A stretch of 64,000 nt of DNA from Flavobacterium phragmitis (lineage in GTDB: Bacteria; Bacteroidota; Bacteroidia; Flavobacteriales; Flavobacteriaceae), in the NCBI RefSeq assembly GCF_900112575.1, contig NZ_FOMH01000001.1, positions 448,543 to 512,542 on the forward strand, in the 5' to 3' direction. Made by a program: the position numbers and the translations under genes. Positions within the stretch are counted from its first letter, which is position 1. Each line of letters begins with the position of its first letter. Shown here piece after piece: positions 36,002 through 45,954 of this stretch. The notes below the pieces were generated by a model. It saw only the letters and a list, made by a program, of their open reading frames with translations. It did not search any database and was not told the DNA's origin.

Positions 36002-37885
36002 TTATTGAGCTAAAAATATATAGGAAACAATTGCACAAAGTCCTAAAACAAAAACAAATAGATATAATCCTATACTTCCGGTTTGTAATTTTTTTCCTTG
36101 GAAAGCAATTTCGTTTGCTATTTTACCTAATCCAAATACAAGAGCTGATAATCCTGTTTCGATATAATCTCTAAAGAATTTAGATAAGCTGTTAACTGGT
36201 GCTACAAATACAGCATCGTAAACTTCATCAACATAATATTTGTTGTATAACACTTTGCTTAAACCAGTAATGTTTTCATCAGCTTCAGGAACATTATCTT
36301 GTTTAAAGTATTTTATGTAAGCAATTAAAATTCCTAATAATCCACCTAGAACTGCAACACCCATTAAAGTGTATTCAGTTGTACCTAAATGGTGCTCGCC
36401 TTCTGTTGCTTTTGCAAAAAGAGGAGCTAGGTATTCATTTAACCAGCTATTTCCAGGTAAACTAATTAATCCTCCAAAAGTGGCTAAAATAGCTAAGATG
36501 ATAAGCGGAATTGTAATTAATGCACCACTTTCGTGTAAATGATGTTTTTGTTCTTCTGTTCCTCTAAATTCTTTGAAGAAAGTCAGGAACATTAAACGGA
36601 ACATATAGAAAGCCGTCATAATTGATGCAACAGATCCAACAACATATAATGGAATACTGTGGTGGAAAGCGGTCAATAAAATTTCATCTTTTGAGAAGAA
36701 ACCTGAGAAAAACGGAACTCCAGAAATTGCTAATGAAGAAATCAACATGGTCCAGAACGTGATTGGCATCGCTTTACGCAAACCTCCCATGTTACGCATA
36801 TCTTGCTCTCCGTGTAATCCGTGAATTACAGATCCAGATCCTAAGAATAAACATGCTTTGAAGAAAGCGTGAGTGATTACGTGGAAAACCGCTACTTCAT
36901 AAGCTCCAAATCCTAATGCCAAGAACATTAAACCTAATTGAGAAACTGTAGAGTAAGCCAATACTTTTTTAATATCGTTTTGAACTAATCCAATTGTAGC
37001 CGCAACTAATGAAGTAATAGCTCCAATAACTGCAATTACAGTTTGAACGTCTGTTGCAAGGTCAAAAACAAAGTTTAATCTTGTTACCATAAAGATACCA
37101 GCAGTAACCATTGTAGCTGCGTGGATCAATGCAGAAACTGGAGTTGGTCCAGCCATCGCATCAGGTAACCAAGTGTATAACGGAATTTGAGCAGATTTAC
37201 CGCAAGCTCCAATAAACAAACATAAAGCAGCTAAAGAAAGTAATGGTAAATTTAAGTTAGTAGCTCCAGCAATTACAGTTTTTAAAGTTGCATAATCTAA
37301 TGTCGAGAACATCGTTCCGATGATAAACATTCCGATTAATAAACCTAAATCTCCAATTCTGTTCATGATGAAAGCTTTTTTTGCAGCATCATTGTAATCC
37401 TGGTTTTTATGCCAGAATCCAATTAATAGGTAAGAACAAAGTCCAACACCTTCCCATCCGATGAAAAGAACTAATAAGTTACTTCCAATTACAAGCGTAA
37501 TCATAAAGAAAACGAATAGATTTAAATACGCAAAAAACTTGTGCATATTCTCATCATCATGCATGTAACTGATAGAGTATAAGTGAATCAAAGATCCAAT
37601 TCCAGTTACAAAAAGTAACCAAAGAACTGACAATTGATCTAATAAAAATCCAAGATTGATTTTTAAGTTGCTGATTTGAATCCAATCAAATAAAGTAACC
37701 TCAATTCCTTTTCCAGTTGAAGTTATTTGATTAAAAAGTAAAAGAGAAACTACAAAAGAAATCGCTACAGCAACAGTCCCGATTGCACCAGAAACTGTTT
37801 TCCCTAAGCTCTTTCCAAAAAAGACATTTACTAGAAAACCTAGTAAAGGAGTTAAAACTAAAATTAAAGCTAAATTGGTATCCAT
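36002..37885 (-). CDS. nuoL: NADH-quinone oxidoreductase subunit L
   Basis: The largest antiporter-like subunit, 627 aa, with the extra C-terminal lateral helix expected for NuoL. Motifs: FIGWEGVGLCSYLLIGFWH, KKAFIMNRIGDLGLLIG, SAQIPLYTWLPDAMAGPTPV, ALIHAATMVTAGIFM, and KKVLAYSTVSQLGLMFLALG. The key Glu and Lys residues of the proton path are present. Starts 6 bases after nuoK. Confidence 0.98.
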   Translation of the reverse strand: MDTNLALILVLTPLLGFLVNVFFGKSLGKTVSGAIGTVAVAISFVVSLLLFNQITSTGKGIEVTLFDWIQISNLKINLGFLLDQLSVLWLLFVTGIGSLIHLYSISYMHDDENMHKFFAYLNLFVFFMITLVIGSNLLVLFIGWEGVGLCSYLLIGFWHKNQDYNDAAKKAFIMNRIGDLGLLIGMFIIGTMFSTLDYATLKTVIAGATNLNLPLLSLAALCLFIGACGKSAQIPLYTWLPDAMAGPTPVSALIHAATMVTAGIFMVTRLNFVFDLATDVQTVIAVIGAITSLVAATIGLVQNDIKKVLAYSTVSQLGLMFLALGFGAYEVAVFHVITHAFFKACLFLGSGSVIHGLHGEQDMRNMGGLRKAMPITFWTMLISSLAISGVPFFSGFFSKDEILLTAFHHSIPLYVVGSVASIMTAFYMFRLMFLTFFKEFRGTEEQKHHLHESGALITIPLIILAILATFGGLISLPGNSWLNEYLAPLFAKATEGEHHLGTTEYTLMGVAVLGGLLGILIAYIKYFKQDNVPEADENITGLSKVLYNKYYVDEVYDAVFVAPVNSLSKFFRDYIETGLSALVFGLGKIANEIAFQGKKLQTGSIGLYLFVFVLGLCAIVSYIFLAQ

Positions 37886-37891
37886 TTCTGA

Positions 37892-38212
37892 TTATCCTTT
37901 TAAATTTTTTAAATTATCGATACTGATTGATCCAATATTTCTAAAGATAGAAACTAAAATGGCCAATCCTACCGCAACTTCGGCTGCAGCAACCGCCATC
38001 GAGAAGAACACAAAAACTTGTCCTTGTGCATCTTGATGATAAGTTGAAAAAGCAACAAATAAAAGGTTCACCGCATTCAACATAATTTCGATAGACATGA
38101 AAACGATAATAGCATTTCGTCTGTACAATACACCAAAAATACCAATACAGAAAAGTACAACACTCAAAAAGATGTAGTTTTCAATACCTATTTGATTTAA
38201 TATATTACCCAT
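37892..38212 (-). CDS. nuoK: NADH-quinone oxidoreductase subunit K
   Basis: Small membrane subunit of 106 aa with three helices. [18 protein letters not shown] carries the conserved membrane Glu, and [18 protein letters not shown] carries the second. Its start overlaps the nuoJ stop by one base (ATGA-type coupling). Confidence 0.97.
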   Translation of the reverse strand: MGNILNQIGIENYIFLSVVLFCIGIFGVLYRRNAIIVFMSIEIMLNAVNLLFVAFSTYHQDAQGQVFVFFSMAVAAAEVAVGLAILVSIFRNIGSISIDNLKNLKG

Positions 38213-38751
38213 TATTTATTTAATTTTTCTTTTTTAGACAATAGAACTGTTCCAATCATGGCAACCAGAAGTAAAACCGAAGCAAATTCGAATGGAACCA
38301 TATATTCATCCAATAAAATTTTTCCTAAAACTTTAATAGACTGGAAATCTTCTCCTGTAGAATCGTATTCTCCAACAATTGGTTTAGAGTTAATGAAGAT
38401 TGTGATTAAAACAATCAAGATTAAGCAGAAAGAAACAATTGCTCCTAAACGTGTAATTCTAGGACGGTGAACTTCTCGCTGTTCGTTTAGGTTCATCAAC
38501 ATGATTGTAAACAGGAACAGAATCATAATAGCACCAGAGTAGACTATGATATGAACTACTGCCAAAAACTGAGAATTTAATAATAAATAATGACCGGCAA
38601 TCGAGAAGAAACAAATCACTAAGTAAATAGCTGAGTGAATTGGATTTCTGCTGAAAATAGTCAGGAAAGCAGTAATAACGGTAATAAACGCTAAAAAGCA
38701 AAAGATAACTTGGACAGTTGTTGCGTGTGCAAAATCAGGAATATGTATCAT
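38212..38751 (-). CDS. nuoJ: NADH-quinone oxidoreductase subunit J
   Basis: Five-helix membrane subunit of 179 aa. [21 protein letters not shown] and the conserved [22 protein letters not shown] helix, which holds the pi-bulge segment in known structures, are clear. Directly abuts nuoI (stop of nuoI at 38752). Confidence 0.96.
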   Translation of the reverse strand: MIHIPDFAHATTVQVIFCFLAFITVITAFLTIFSRNPIHSAIYLVICFFSIAGHYLLLNSQFLAVVHIIVYSGAIMILFLFTIMLMNLNEQREVHRPRITRLGAIVSFCLILIVLITIFINSKPIVGEYDSTGEDFQSIKVLGKILLDEYMVPFEFASVLLLVAMIGTVLLSKKEKLNK

Positions 38752-39297
38752 TTAGTTAGCGTTTTTAAGTTGAGCGTTTTTCAAAGCCATTTCTAAAGGC
38801 ATTACTAATTTATCTTTCCCGAAAATGAAATCTTCTCTGTTGTAGTTAGCAGGCACTAAAACTTTAGATTCTGTCAAATAGATAGCATCTTTAGGGCAAG
38901 CTTCTTCACATAAACCACAGAAAATACAACGAAGCATGTTGATTTCATAGATCTCAGCATATTTCTCTTCTCTGTATAAGTGTTTTTCATCTGCTTTACG
39001 TTCAGCTGCTTTCATAGTGATTGCTTCTGCTGGGCAAGATAAAGCACATAATCCGCAAGCTGTACAGTTTTCACGACCTTGCTCATCGCGTTTCAGCATG
39101 TGCTGACCACGATAAACGGGGCTCATTTCACGAACCTGCTCCGGATAATGAATGGTAACTTTTTTTCTAAAAAGGTGTTTCACCGTAATAAACAAACCTT
39201 TTACAATCGCCACAAGATACAATCGTTCAATAAAAGTCATGTCCTTATTTGACACCACCTTCTTTCTACCCGATAATGATATAGTTTCTATTGACAT
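38752..39297 (-). CDS. nuoI: NADH-quinone oxidoreductase subunit I
   Basis: Peripheral-arm ferredoxin-like subunit. Two 4Fe-4S motifs, CTACGLCALSCPAEAI and CIFCGLCEEACPKDAI (clusters N6a and N6b), are intact. The 181-residue length is usual. The start at 39297 gives MSIETISLSG; a short AT-rich spacer of 85 bases separates it from nuoH. Confidence 0.97.
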   Translation of the reverse strand: MSIETISLSGRKKVVSNKDMTFIERLYLVAIVKGLFITVKHLFRKKVTIHYPEQVREMSPVYRGQHMLKRDEQGRENCTACGLCALSCPAEAITMKAAERKADEKHLYREEKYAEIYEINMLRCIFCGLCEEACPKDAIYLTESKVLVPANYNREDFIFGKDKLVMPLEMALKNAQLKNAN

Positions 39298-39382
39298 TTT
39301 TACTAGTATAGTTTATGATTCAAAAATTGAATATTCAGATTTGAATCTATTTTTGTTTTTTATTTGTGAATTAGTACGGTTC

Positions 39383-40435
39383 TTAGAATCCTAAGAAAGC
39401 TGCAATATCGTGTCTTAATATTACAATACCGGTAATCATGATATTAACGATCGAAAGCGGAATCAAAATTCTCCAGCCTAAGTGCATTAATTGGTCATAT
39501 CTAAATCTTGGAATGGTCCAACGAACCCACATGTAAAAGAATATGAAGAAACATATCTTAGCAAATAGTACCGCGATTCCTAATAAGTTAGCTGTATTTA
39601 CACCAACATTTTCTACCATCCATTGCATTCCAGGATAGTTGTATCCTCCAAAAAATAAAACAGAAATAATAGTAGAAGAAATAAACATACTAGCATATTC
39701 AGCAAACAAATAGAATCCCATTTTCATGGACGAATATTCTGTATGGTAACCTCCAATTAACTCGTTCTCACATTCTGCTAAATCGAAAGGTGTTCTATTA
39801 GTTTCAGCAAAAGAACAGATTAAGAAAATTAAAAAGGATAATGGCTGATATAATACATTCCAGTGCCATTCTGACTGCTGTAATGAAATTTCTTTTAAAC
39901 TCATTGTTCCAGTCATCATCAGTAAAGCAATCATCGATAATCCCATGGCAACTTCATAAGAAACCATTTGAGATGCCGCACGAATTGCTCCCATCAAAGA
40001 GAATTTATTGTTTGAAGCCCATCCACCAATCATGATTCCATAAACTCCAACAGAAAGAACTCCAAAAATGTATAATAAAGCGATATTGATATCTGTAGCC
40101 TGAAGAATAATATCTCTTCCGAAAAGGTGAAGTCTGTCTCCCCACGGAATTACAGCACTTGTCATTAACGCTGTACTCATCGCAATTGCAGGACCTACAA
40201 CGAATAAAAATTTATTTGGTGTGTTTGGAAAAAACTCTTCTTTAGAGAATAATTTCATACCATCTGCAAGTGGCTGTAATAAACCTCCCCATCCAGCACG
40301 GTTTGGTCCAACACGGTCTTGCAAGAAAGCAGCAACTTTACGTTCTGCCCAAGTAGAATACATCGCCATAATCATTGTTACCGCAAAAACGACAACAATA
40401 ACAACACTTTTTTCTATAATAAATGCACTTTCCAT
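39383..40435 (-). CDS. nuoH: NADH-quinone oxidoreductase subunit H
   Basis: Membrane subunit that forms the quinone entry site with NuoB/D. The 350-residue protein shows RKVAAFLQDRVGPNRAGWGG, LLQPLADGMKLFSKE, FLICSFAETNRTPFDLAECENELIGGYHTEYSSM and WVRWTIPRFRYDQLMHLGW, the family's charged quinone-chamber loop. Starts 6 bases after nuoG. Confidence 0.98.
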   Translation of the reverse strand: MESAFIIEKSVVIVVVFAVTMIMAMYSTWAERKVAAFLQDRVGPNRAGWGGLLQPLADGMKLFSKEEFFPNTPNKFLFVVGPAIAMSTALMTSAVIPWGDRLHLFGRDIILQATDINIALLYIFGVLSVGVYGIMIGGWASNNKFSLMGAIRAASQMVSYEVAMGLSMIALLMMTGTMSLKEISLQQSEWHWNVLYQPLSFLIFLICSFAETNRTPFDLAECENELIGGYHTEYSSMKMGFYLFAEYASMFISSTIISVLFFGGYNYPGMQWMVENVGVNTANLLGIAVLFAKICFFIFFYMWVRWTIPRFRYDQLMHLGWRILIPLSIVNIMITGIVILRHDIAAFLGF

Positions 40436-40441
40436 TTCTTA

Positions 40442-41470
40442 CTATTTTTGATCTTTATCCGTTAATGGAATTGCAGCCATACTAATCTTTTTACGGTCGA
40501 TATCTCTACCTAAAAGAATGTTCTTTTCAGTATCGATGGTAACTTTCTCTAATTTCTGAGTATAGTTATTTTGGTTGATAACAGAATCTTTTTCAAATTC
40601 TCTTGGCCCTTCAATAACCCAGTCATTCACATCTTTGTGATCAAAACGACAGCTGTTGCAGATGAATTCTTCTACTTCGTGGTACTCGTCTTTACGACCC
40701 GTTACACGTTGAATTTCTCCACCAAACATCCAAACGGTAGTTTTGCCACAACATCCCGGAGTAGTACATTCTCTGTGTGCGTTGTAAGGTTTGTTAAACC
40801 AAACTCTTGATTTAAAGCGGAAAGTTTTATCTGTTAAAGCTCCAACTGGACAAACGTCAATCATGTTTCCAGAGAATTCATTGTCGATTGCTTTAGAAAT
40901 TCCAGTTGAAATATTAGCGTGGTCACCACGATCTAATACTCCGTGAACTCTGTTGTCTGTCAATTGATCTGCAACTTGTACACATCTTTGGCATAAGATA
41001 CAGCGGTTCATATGCAGTTGAATATTTGGACCAATATCTTCTGGTTCAAATGTTCTTTTCTCTTCAATATAACGTGATTTTGGGTTTCCGTGTTCAAAAC
41101 TTAAATTTTGAAGATCACATTCTCCCGCCTGATCACAAATTGGACAGTCTAATGGATGGTTGATCAATAAAAATTCTGTTACAGATTTACGCGCTTCGGT
41201 AACTCTGGCAGAAGATTTACTGTTTACTTCCATTCCGTCCATACATCCTGTTACACAAGATGCCATTAATTTTGGCATTGGTCTTGGATCAGCTTCACTA
41301 CCTTTAGAAACTTCAACTAAACAACAACGACATTTTCCGCCGCTGCCTTTTAATTTTGAGTAATAGCACATGGCTGGCGGTACCAAATCTCCACCAATCA
41401 TACGTGCAGCCTGCAGGATCGTTGTTCCTGGTTCTACGTCTATACTTTGACCGTCTATGGTTACTTTCAT
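40442..41470 (-). CDS. nuoG: NADH-quinone oxidoreductase subunit G, short form without molybdopterin-like domain
   Basis: At 342 aa it keeps only the iron-sulphur part. A 2Fe-2S ferredoxin fold (MCYYSKLKGSGGKCRCCLVE, cluster N1b) is followed by the HPLDCPICDQAGECDLQN motif for N5 and CILCQRCVQ...CPVGAL for N4. A Cys-containing TPGCCGKT...CNSC tail follows. The long molybdopterin-oxidoreductase-like domain of E. coli NuoG (about 900 aa) is absent. The frame closes with its own stop immediately before nuoH, so this is a genuine short form, as in other Flavobacteriia, not a frameshift. Confidence 0.93.
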   Translation of the reverse strand: MKVTIDGQSIDVEPGTTILQAARMIGGDLVPPAMCYYSKLKGSGGKCRCCLVEVSKGSEADPRPMPKLMASCVTGCMDGMEVNSKSSARVTEARKSVTEFLLINHPLDCPICDQAGECDLQNLSFEHGNPKSRYIEEKRTFEPEDIGPNIQLHMNRCILCQRCVQVADQLTDNRVHGVLDRGDHANISTGISKAIDNEFSGNMIDVCPVGALTDKTFRFKSRVWFNKPYNAHRECTTPGCCGKTTVWMFGGEIQRVTGRKDEYHEVEEFICNSCRFDHKDVNDWVIEGPREFEKDSVINQNNYTQKLEKVTIDTEKNILLGRDIDRKKISMAAIPLTDKDQK

Positions 41471-41639
41471 CTCTTTATTTGTTTTTTTAGTTTCAGGTTT
41501 CAGGTTTCACGTTTTCACTTGAAACTAAAAAAACTTGAAACTTTAAACTATTTTAAACTTTTTTGTTGAAAGTCGGAATATTGAAAAGAATTGCTGTCCT
41601 TTTTAACATTATGAACTTTATAACTTTCTGCTTTTATTT
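41471..41639. repeat. Low-complexity GTTTCAG/GAAACT repeat spacer in the nuo operon
   Basis: AGTTTCAGGTTTCAGGTTTC near 41498-41517 is opposed by GAAACT...CTTGAAACTTTAAAC at 41541-41550 and beyond. The spacer is non-coding and separates nuoF from nuoG by 169 bases where most nuo genes nearly touch. Confidence 0.6.
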
Positions 41640-43010
41640 TTATACGATTGCTTTACCGCCAACTAAATGCTTCACTTGTGAAAAAGGTTCAGCGACAAAG
41701 TGATCTCTATTTTTGATTTTTTCAGGGAAACGAACATGATATTCGAATTCATCTCTAAAGTGACGAATTGCAGCCGCTACTGGCCAAGAAGCTGCGTCTC
41801 CTAGAGGACAGATTGTGTTTCCTTCAATTTTACTTTGAATGCTCCACAATAATTCGATATCTTCTTCACGGCCTTGACCGTTTTCAATTCTCCATAAGAT
41901 TTTTTCCAACCATCCAGTTCCTTCACGGCAAGGTGTACATTGTCCGCAAGATTCATGGTGGTAAAAACGAGCAAAGTTCCAAGTGTTTCTAACGATACAA
42001 GCAGTATCGTTGTAAACAATAAATCCTCCAGAACCTAACATAGATCCGGTAGCAAAACCGCCATCACTTAAAGATTCGTAAGTCATTAAACGATCTTCAC
42101 CGTTTGCTGTTTTGAAAATCAATTCAGCTGGTAAGATTGGCACAGAAGAACCTCCAGGAACAAAAGCTTTCAAAGGTCGACTTGAAGACATTCCTCCTAG
42201 ATATTCATCAGAATTCATGAATTCGTCAACACTTAAACCTAATTCAATTTCGTAAACACCAGGGTTTTTGATGTGTCCTGAAGCAGAAATTAATTTAGTA
42301 CCAGTTGAACGGCCGATACCAATTTTTGCATAATCGTCACCAGAATTGTTTACAATCCATGGCACTGTCGCAATAGTTTCAACATTGTTTACTACCGTTG
42401 GATTTGCCCAAAGACCAGAAACAGCTGGGAAAGGTGGTTTAATACGAGGATTTCCTCTTTTACCTTCCAATGATTCGATTAATGCTGTTTCTTCTCCACA
42501 GATATAAGCTCCAGCTCCACAGTGAACGTGAAGTTCAAGATCATAACCTGTTCCTAATATATTTTTTCCTAACCATCCGGCAGCTTTTGCTTCGGCGATT
42601 GCTCTTTCTAAGATTTTGAAAACCCACATATATTCTCCACGAATGTAGATATAAGATAAGTTAGCACCCAAAGCGTAGCTAGAAGTAATCATTCCCTCGA
42701 TCAATAAGTGAGGAATGTATTCCATCAAAAATCGATCTTTGAATGTTCCAGGCTCAGACTCGTCGGCGTTACACACTAAGTGTCTTGGTCTTCCTGATTT
42801 TTTGTCAATAAAGCTCCATTTCATTCCGGCAGGGAAACCCGCACCACCACGACCACGTAATCCTGATTTTTTTACTTCTTCAGTTACTTCGTCTGGAGTT
42901 AATGTTTTTAAAGCTTTTTCTACAGAAGCGTAACCACCGTTTTGGCGATAAACTTCGTAGGTTTTAATTCCAGGAATATTGATTTTATCTAATAATATTT
43001 TTTGTGACAT
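41640..43010 (-). CDS. nuoF: NADH-quinone oxidoreductase subunit F
   Basis: NADH- and FMN-binding subunit, 456 aa. The motifs are GLRGRGGAGFPAGMKWSF (FMN/NADH glycine loop), CGAGAYICGEETALIESLEG, and the N3 cluster site ESCGQCTPCREGTGW with a later Cys in GNTICPLGD. It lies one base downstream of the nuoE stop. Confidence 0.98.
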   Translation of the reverse strand: MSQKILLDKINIPGIKTYEVYRQNGGYASVEKALKTLTPDEVTEEVKKSGLRGRGGAGFPAGMKWSFIDKKSGRPRHLVCNADESEPGTFKDRFLMEYIPHLLIEGMITSSYALGANLSYIYIRGEYMWVFKILERAIAEAKAAGWLGKNILGTGYDLELHVHCGAGAYICGEETALIESLEGKRGNPRIKPPFPAVSGLWANPTVVNNVETIATVPWIVNNSGDDYAKIGIGRSTGTKLISASGHIKNPGVYEIELGLSVDEFMNSDEYLGGMSSSRPLKAFVPGGSSVPILPAELIFKTANGEDRLMTYESLSDGGFATGSMLGSGGFIVYNDTACIVRNTWNFARFYHHESCGQCTPCREGTGWLEKILWRIENGQGREEDIELLWSIQSKIEGNTICPLGDAASWPVAAAIRHFRDEFEYHVRFPEKIKNRDHFVAEPFSQVKHLVGGKAIV

Positions 43011-43011
43011 C

Positions 43012-43542
43012 TTATTTATCGTGTAATATTATTTTATCCTCTCTACAATCAGCAATGATCTGATCGATTTTTTCTTCTGTCAGTTTCTCTTTGTAGAAAT
43101 CTCCCAACTGCATCATCGGAGCGTATCCGCAAGCACCTAAACATTCTACACCAGCAATGGTAAACATTCCGTCTGGAGTCGTTTCGCCCATTTTAATGCC
43201 TAATTTTTCAGAAGTATAATCCATTAAATCTTCTGCACCTCTTAAACAGCAACAAGAAGTCTGGCAGAACTCAAACATGTACTTACCAATTGGCTTTTGG
43301 TTGAACATCGTATAGAAAGTAACCACTTCATAAACCTCAATTGGTTTTATCTGAAGAATCTCGGCAACTTTATCTTGAAGTTCAATACTAAGCCAGTTGT
43401 TATGTGCATCCTGAACTTCGTGCAAAACAGGCAATAAAGCCGATTTTTGTTTGCCCTCAGGATAATGACTGATCAATTCATTGATGCGGTTCATCAATGC
43501 CTCAGTCATATTTATTTCTTGTTTGTAATGTTTTCTTTCCAT
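43012..43542 (-). CDS. nuoE: NADH-quinone oxidoreductase subunit E
   Basis: Thioredoxin-like 2Fe-2S subunit (cluster N1a): Cys ligands in EFCQTSCCCLRGAEDL (C-x4-C) and in VECLGACGYAPMM (C-x3-C). I chose the ATG at 43542 (MERKHYKQEINMTEAL). A further ATG at 43563 would add seven residues encoded inside an intergenic repeat and is unlikely. The length from 43542 is 176 aa. Confidence 0.94.
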   Translation of the reverse strand: MERKHYKQEINMTEALMNRINELISHYPEGKQKSALLPVLHEVQDAHNNWLSIELQDKVAEILQIKPIEVYEVVTFYTMFNQKPIGKYMFEFCQTSCCCLRGAEDLMDYTSEKLGIKMGETTPDGMFTIAGVECLGACGYAPMMQLGDFYKEKLTEEKIDQIIADCREDKIILHDK

Positions 43543-43556
43543 TTTATTCTTGTTTT

Positions 43557-43616
43557 GCCACAAAGGCGCAAAGGCACAAATTTTTTAATTTAAATTCTAT
43601 TATCTAAAATCTAAAT
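43557..43616. repeat. CACAAAGGCGCAAAGGC and TCTAAAAT repeats between nuoD and nuoE
   Basis: GCCACAAAGGCGCAAAGGCA lies at 43557-43576; ATCTAAAATCTAAATTTTT at 43601-43619 reaches the end of nuoD. The CACAAAG unit has an inverted relative at 50855-50872. Confidence 0.6.
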
Positions 43617-43618
43617 TT

Positions 43619-44857
43619 TTAGGCGTCCAATTCTCCTGCAATTACGTTCAAACTTGAAAGGATGATAATTGCATCAGAAAGCATGGCACCTTTAATCATT
43701 TCTGGGAATGCTTGATAATAAATAAAGCATGGTCTTCTGAAATGTAATCTATATGGAGTTCTACTTCCGTCTGTTACTAAATAGAAACCGATTTCTCCAT
43801 TTCCTCCTTCTACTGGGTGATAGATTTCTGCAACTGGTACAGGAACTTCTCCCATTACAATCTTAAAGTGATAAATTAAAGATTCCATAGAAGTATAAAC
43901 ATCTTCTTTTGGAGGAAGGTAGTAATCTGGAACTTCAGCGTGATATTCGTTTCCTGGAGGCATTTTTTCTAAAGCCTGACGAATAATGCTTAAACTTTCC
44001 CAAACTTCAGCATTACGAACACAGAAACGATCATAAGTGTCTCCTGATTTTCCAACAGGAACAATAAAATCAAAATCTTCGTAAGATGAATAAGGTTGTG
44101 CAACACGTACATCATAATCAACGCCTGCAGCACGTAAGTTTGGACCTGTAAATCCGTAAGCCATTGCTTTTTCAGCAGTGATTCCACCTACGTTTACAGT
44201 TCTGTCAAGGAAAATTCTGTTTCTCTCGAATAGGTTTTGGAATTCCTGCCATACTGGAGGGAATTCTTCTAGGAATTTATCTAGTTTTTTGAAAACTTCT
44301 GGAGACCAGTCTCTTTCAAAACCACCGATTCTTCCCATATTGGTAGTCAAACGAGCTCCACAAATTTCTTCGTAGATTTCGTAGATTTTCTCTCTAAATT
44401 GAAAAACGTATAAGAAACCAGTATACGCACCAGTATCTACACCTAAAATCCCGTTACAGATAATGTGATCCGTAATACGAGCCAGCTCCATAACGATAAC
44501 TCTTAAGTACTGCGCTCTTTTAGGAACTTCAATACCCAATAGTTTTTCTACTGTCATCCACCATCCCATATTATTAATAGGAGAAGAGCAGTAGTTCATT
44601 CGGTCTGTAAGAGGTGTAATTTGATAAAAAGGACGATTTTCGGCAATTTTTTCGAAGGCTCTGTGGATGTAGCCAATAGTTGGCTCAGCCTCAAGAATTT
44701 TTTCACCATCCATTAATAGGATGTTTTGGAAAATACCGTGAGTCGCAGGGTGAGTTGGACCTAAATTTAGTACAGAAAGTTCGCTTCCATCTTCGTTTAG
44801 TCTCTCCTTAATTATTTTAGCATAACGATGCTCTGGTGGTAATAATAGTTCTGACAT
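43619..44857 (-). CDS. nuoD: NADH-quinone oxidoreductase subunit D
   Basis: Hydrogenase-large-subunit-like quinone-site subunit. The 412-residue sequence contains LNLGPTHPATHGIF with the quinone-contacting His, EPTIGYIHRAFEKIAENRPF, and RMNYCSSPINNMGW. Further motifs are RLTTNMGRIGGFERDW and EGGNGEIGFYLVTDGSRTPYR near the C terminus. Separate nuoC and nuoD genes are present; they are not fused. Confidence 0.98.
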   Translation of the reverse strand: MSELLLPPEHRYAKIIKERLNEDGSELSVLNLGPTHPATHGIFQNILLMDGEKILEAEPTIGYIHRAFEKIAENRPFYQITPLTDRMNYCSSPINNMGWWMTVEKLLGIEVPKRAQYLRVIVMELARITDHIICNGILGVDTGAYTGFLYVFQFREKIYEIYEEICGARLTTNMGRIGGFERDWSPEVFKKLDKFLEEFPPVWQEFQNLFERNRIFLDRTVNVGGITAEKAMAYGFTGPNLRAAGVDYDVRVAQPYSSYEDFDFIVPVGKSGDTYDRFCVRNAEVWESLSIIRQALEKMPPGNEYHAEVPDYYLPPKEDVYTSMESLIYHFKIVMGEVPVPVAEIYHPVEGGNGEIGFYLVTDGSRTPYRLHFRRPCFIYYQAFPEMIKGAMLSDAIIILSSLNVIAGELDA

Positions 44858-44878
44858 TTTATAATGTTGAATTATTTT

Positions 44879-45400
44879 TTAGCAATTTGATGTTGTTCTT
44901 CCGAAGAATCGGTCATCCTTATCTGTTCTTCCGCTGTCTTCCAATGGGAATTCTTTTCGCATTGGGTGAGACTGCATTTCGTCCATATTTAAAATACGTT
45001 TCAATTGAGGATGTCCTATAAAGTTAATCCCGAAGAAATCGTAAGTTTCTCTTTCCATCCAGTTTGAACTCAAGAAAATATTTGAAACCGATTTAATTTC
45101 TGGTTTTTCACCGTTTAAGAAAACTTTGATTTTTAATCTTTTGTTTTCGTACCAGTTGTGTAAATGATAAACAACTGCAAACTGACGCTCACTTTCATTA
45201 TCCGGATAATGAATACCGCATAAGTCAGTTAAGAAATGAAATTTTAATTCTGGATCGTTTTTAAGGAATAGAATCAACGGTGTAATTTTATCAGCTGAAG
45301 CTTCTAAAGAAAAAATATCTCTTTCTTGCTGAAAGTTGAAAACATCGTTATTAAATGTTTCAGTAAGTTTATCTTGGATCAGGGTGTTTTCTAAAGCCAT
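44879..45400 (-). CDS. nuoC: NADH-quinone oxidoreductase subunit C
   Basis: The 173-residue peripheral subunit shows FHFLTDLCGIHYPD, FAVVYHLHNWYENKRLKIKV and the family signature NWMERETYDFFGINFIGHPQLKRIL. The protein stops shortly after KDDRFFGRTTSN. Starts one base after the nuoB stop. Confidence 0.96.
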   Translation of the reverse strand: MALENTLIQDKLTETFNNDVFNFQQERDIFSLEASADKITPLILFLKNDPELKFHFLTDLCGIHYPDNESERQFAVVYHLHNWYENKRLKIKVFLNGEKPEIKSVSNIFLSSNWMERETYDFFGINFIGHPQLKRILNMDEMQSHPMRKEFPLEDSGRTDKDDRFFGRTTSNC

Positions 45401-45401
45401 C

Positions 45402-45950
45402 TTATGAGATATTATATGAAGCTAATAATTCTTGATATTCTGGTGAGCTTCTTCTTCTTACAGATTCGCTTTTTACCAGTTCCTGAAGTCTCATTACTCC
45501 ATCAACAATTTGTTCTGGTCTTGGCGGGCATCCCGGAACGTAAACATCAACCGGAATTACTTTGTCAATTCCCTGAAGAACAGAATACGTATCGAATACT
45601 CCTCCTGAAGAAGCGCACGCTCCAACAGCAATTACCCAGCGAGGTTCTGACATTTGCTCGTAAACTTGTCTTAAGATAGGTGCCATTTTTTTAGAAATGG
45701 TTCCCATAACCAATAACATGTCTGCTTGTCTCGGTGAGAAACTCACACGCTCAGAACCAAATCGAGCTAAATCGTAATGAGATGCCATAGTTGCCATGAA
45801 TTCGATACCGCAACATGAAGTTGCAAAAGGAAGTGGCCACAATGAATTGGCTCTTGCTAAACCAACAACATCACTAAGTTTTGTAGCGAAGAAACCTTCA
45901 CCAGTAACTCCTTCTGGCGGTGAAACCATATTTACTTTTGAATCGCTCAT
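45402..45950 (-). CDS. nuoB: NADH-quinone oxidoreductase subunit B
   Basis: Carries the terminal N2 4Fe-4S cluster. Ligands are in FATSCCGIEFMATMASHYD, VGACASSGGVFDTY and VPGCPPRPEQIVDGVM. The 182-residue length is standard. A 158-base repeat-filled spacer separates it from nuoA. Confidence 0.98.
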   Translation of the reverse strand: MSDSKVNMVSPPEGVTGEGFFATKLSDVVGLARANSLWPLPFATSCCGIEFMATMASHYDLARFGSERVSFSPRQADMLLVMGTISKKMAPILRQVYEQMSEPRWVIAVGACASSGGVFDTYSVLQGIDKVIPVDVYVPGCPPRPEQIVDGVMRLQELVKSESVRRRSSPEYQELLASYNIS

Positions 45951-45954
45951 TTTT

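Noticed and set aside
40442..41470. Possible frameshift truncating NuoG
   Set aside because: The next gene nuoH starts 6 bases on and there is no room for a lost domain; short NuoG is known in Flavobacteriia.
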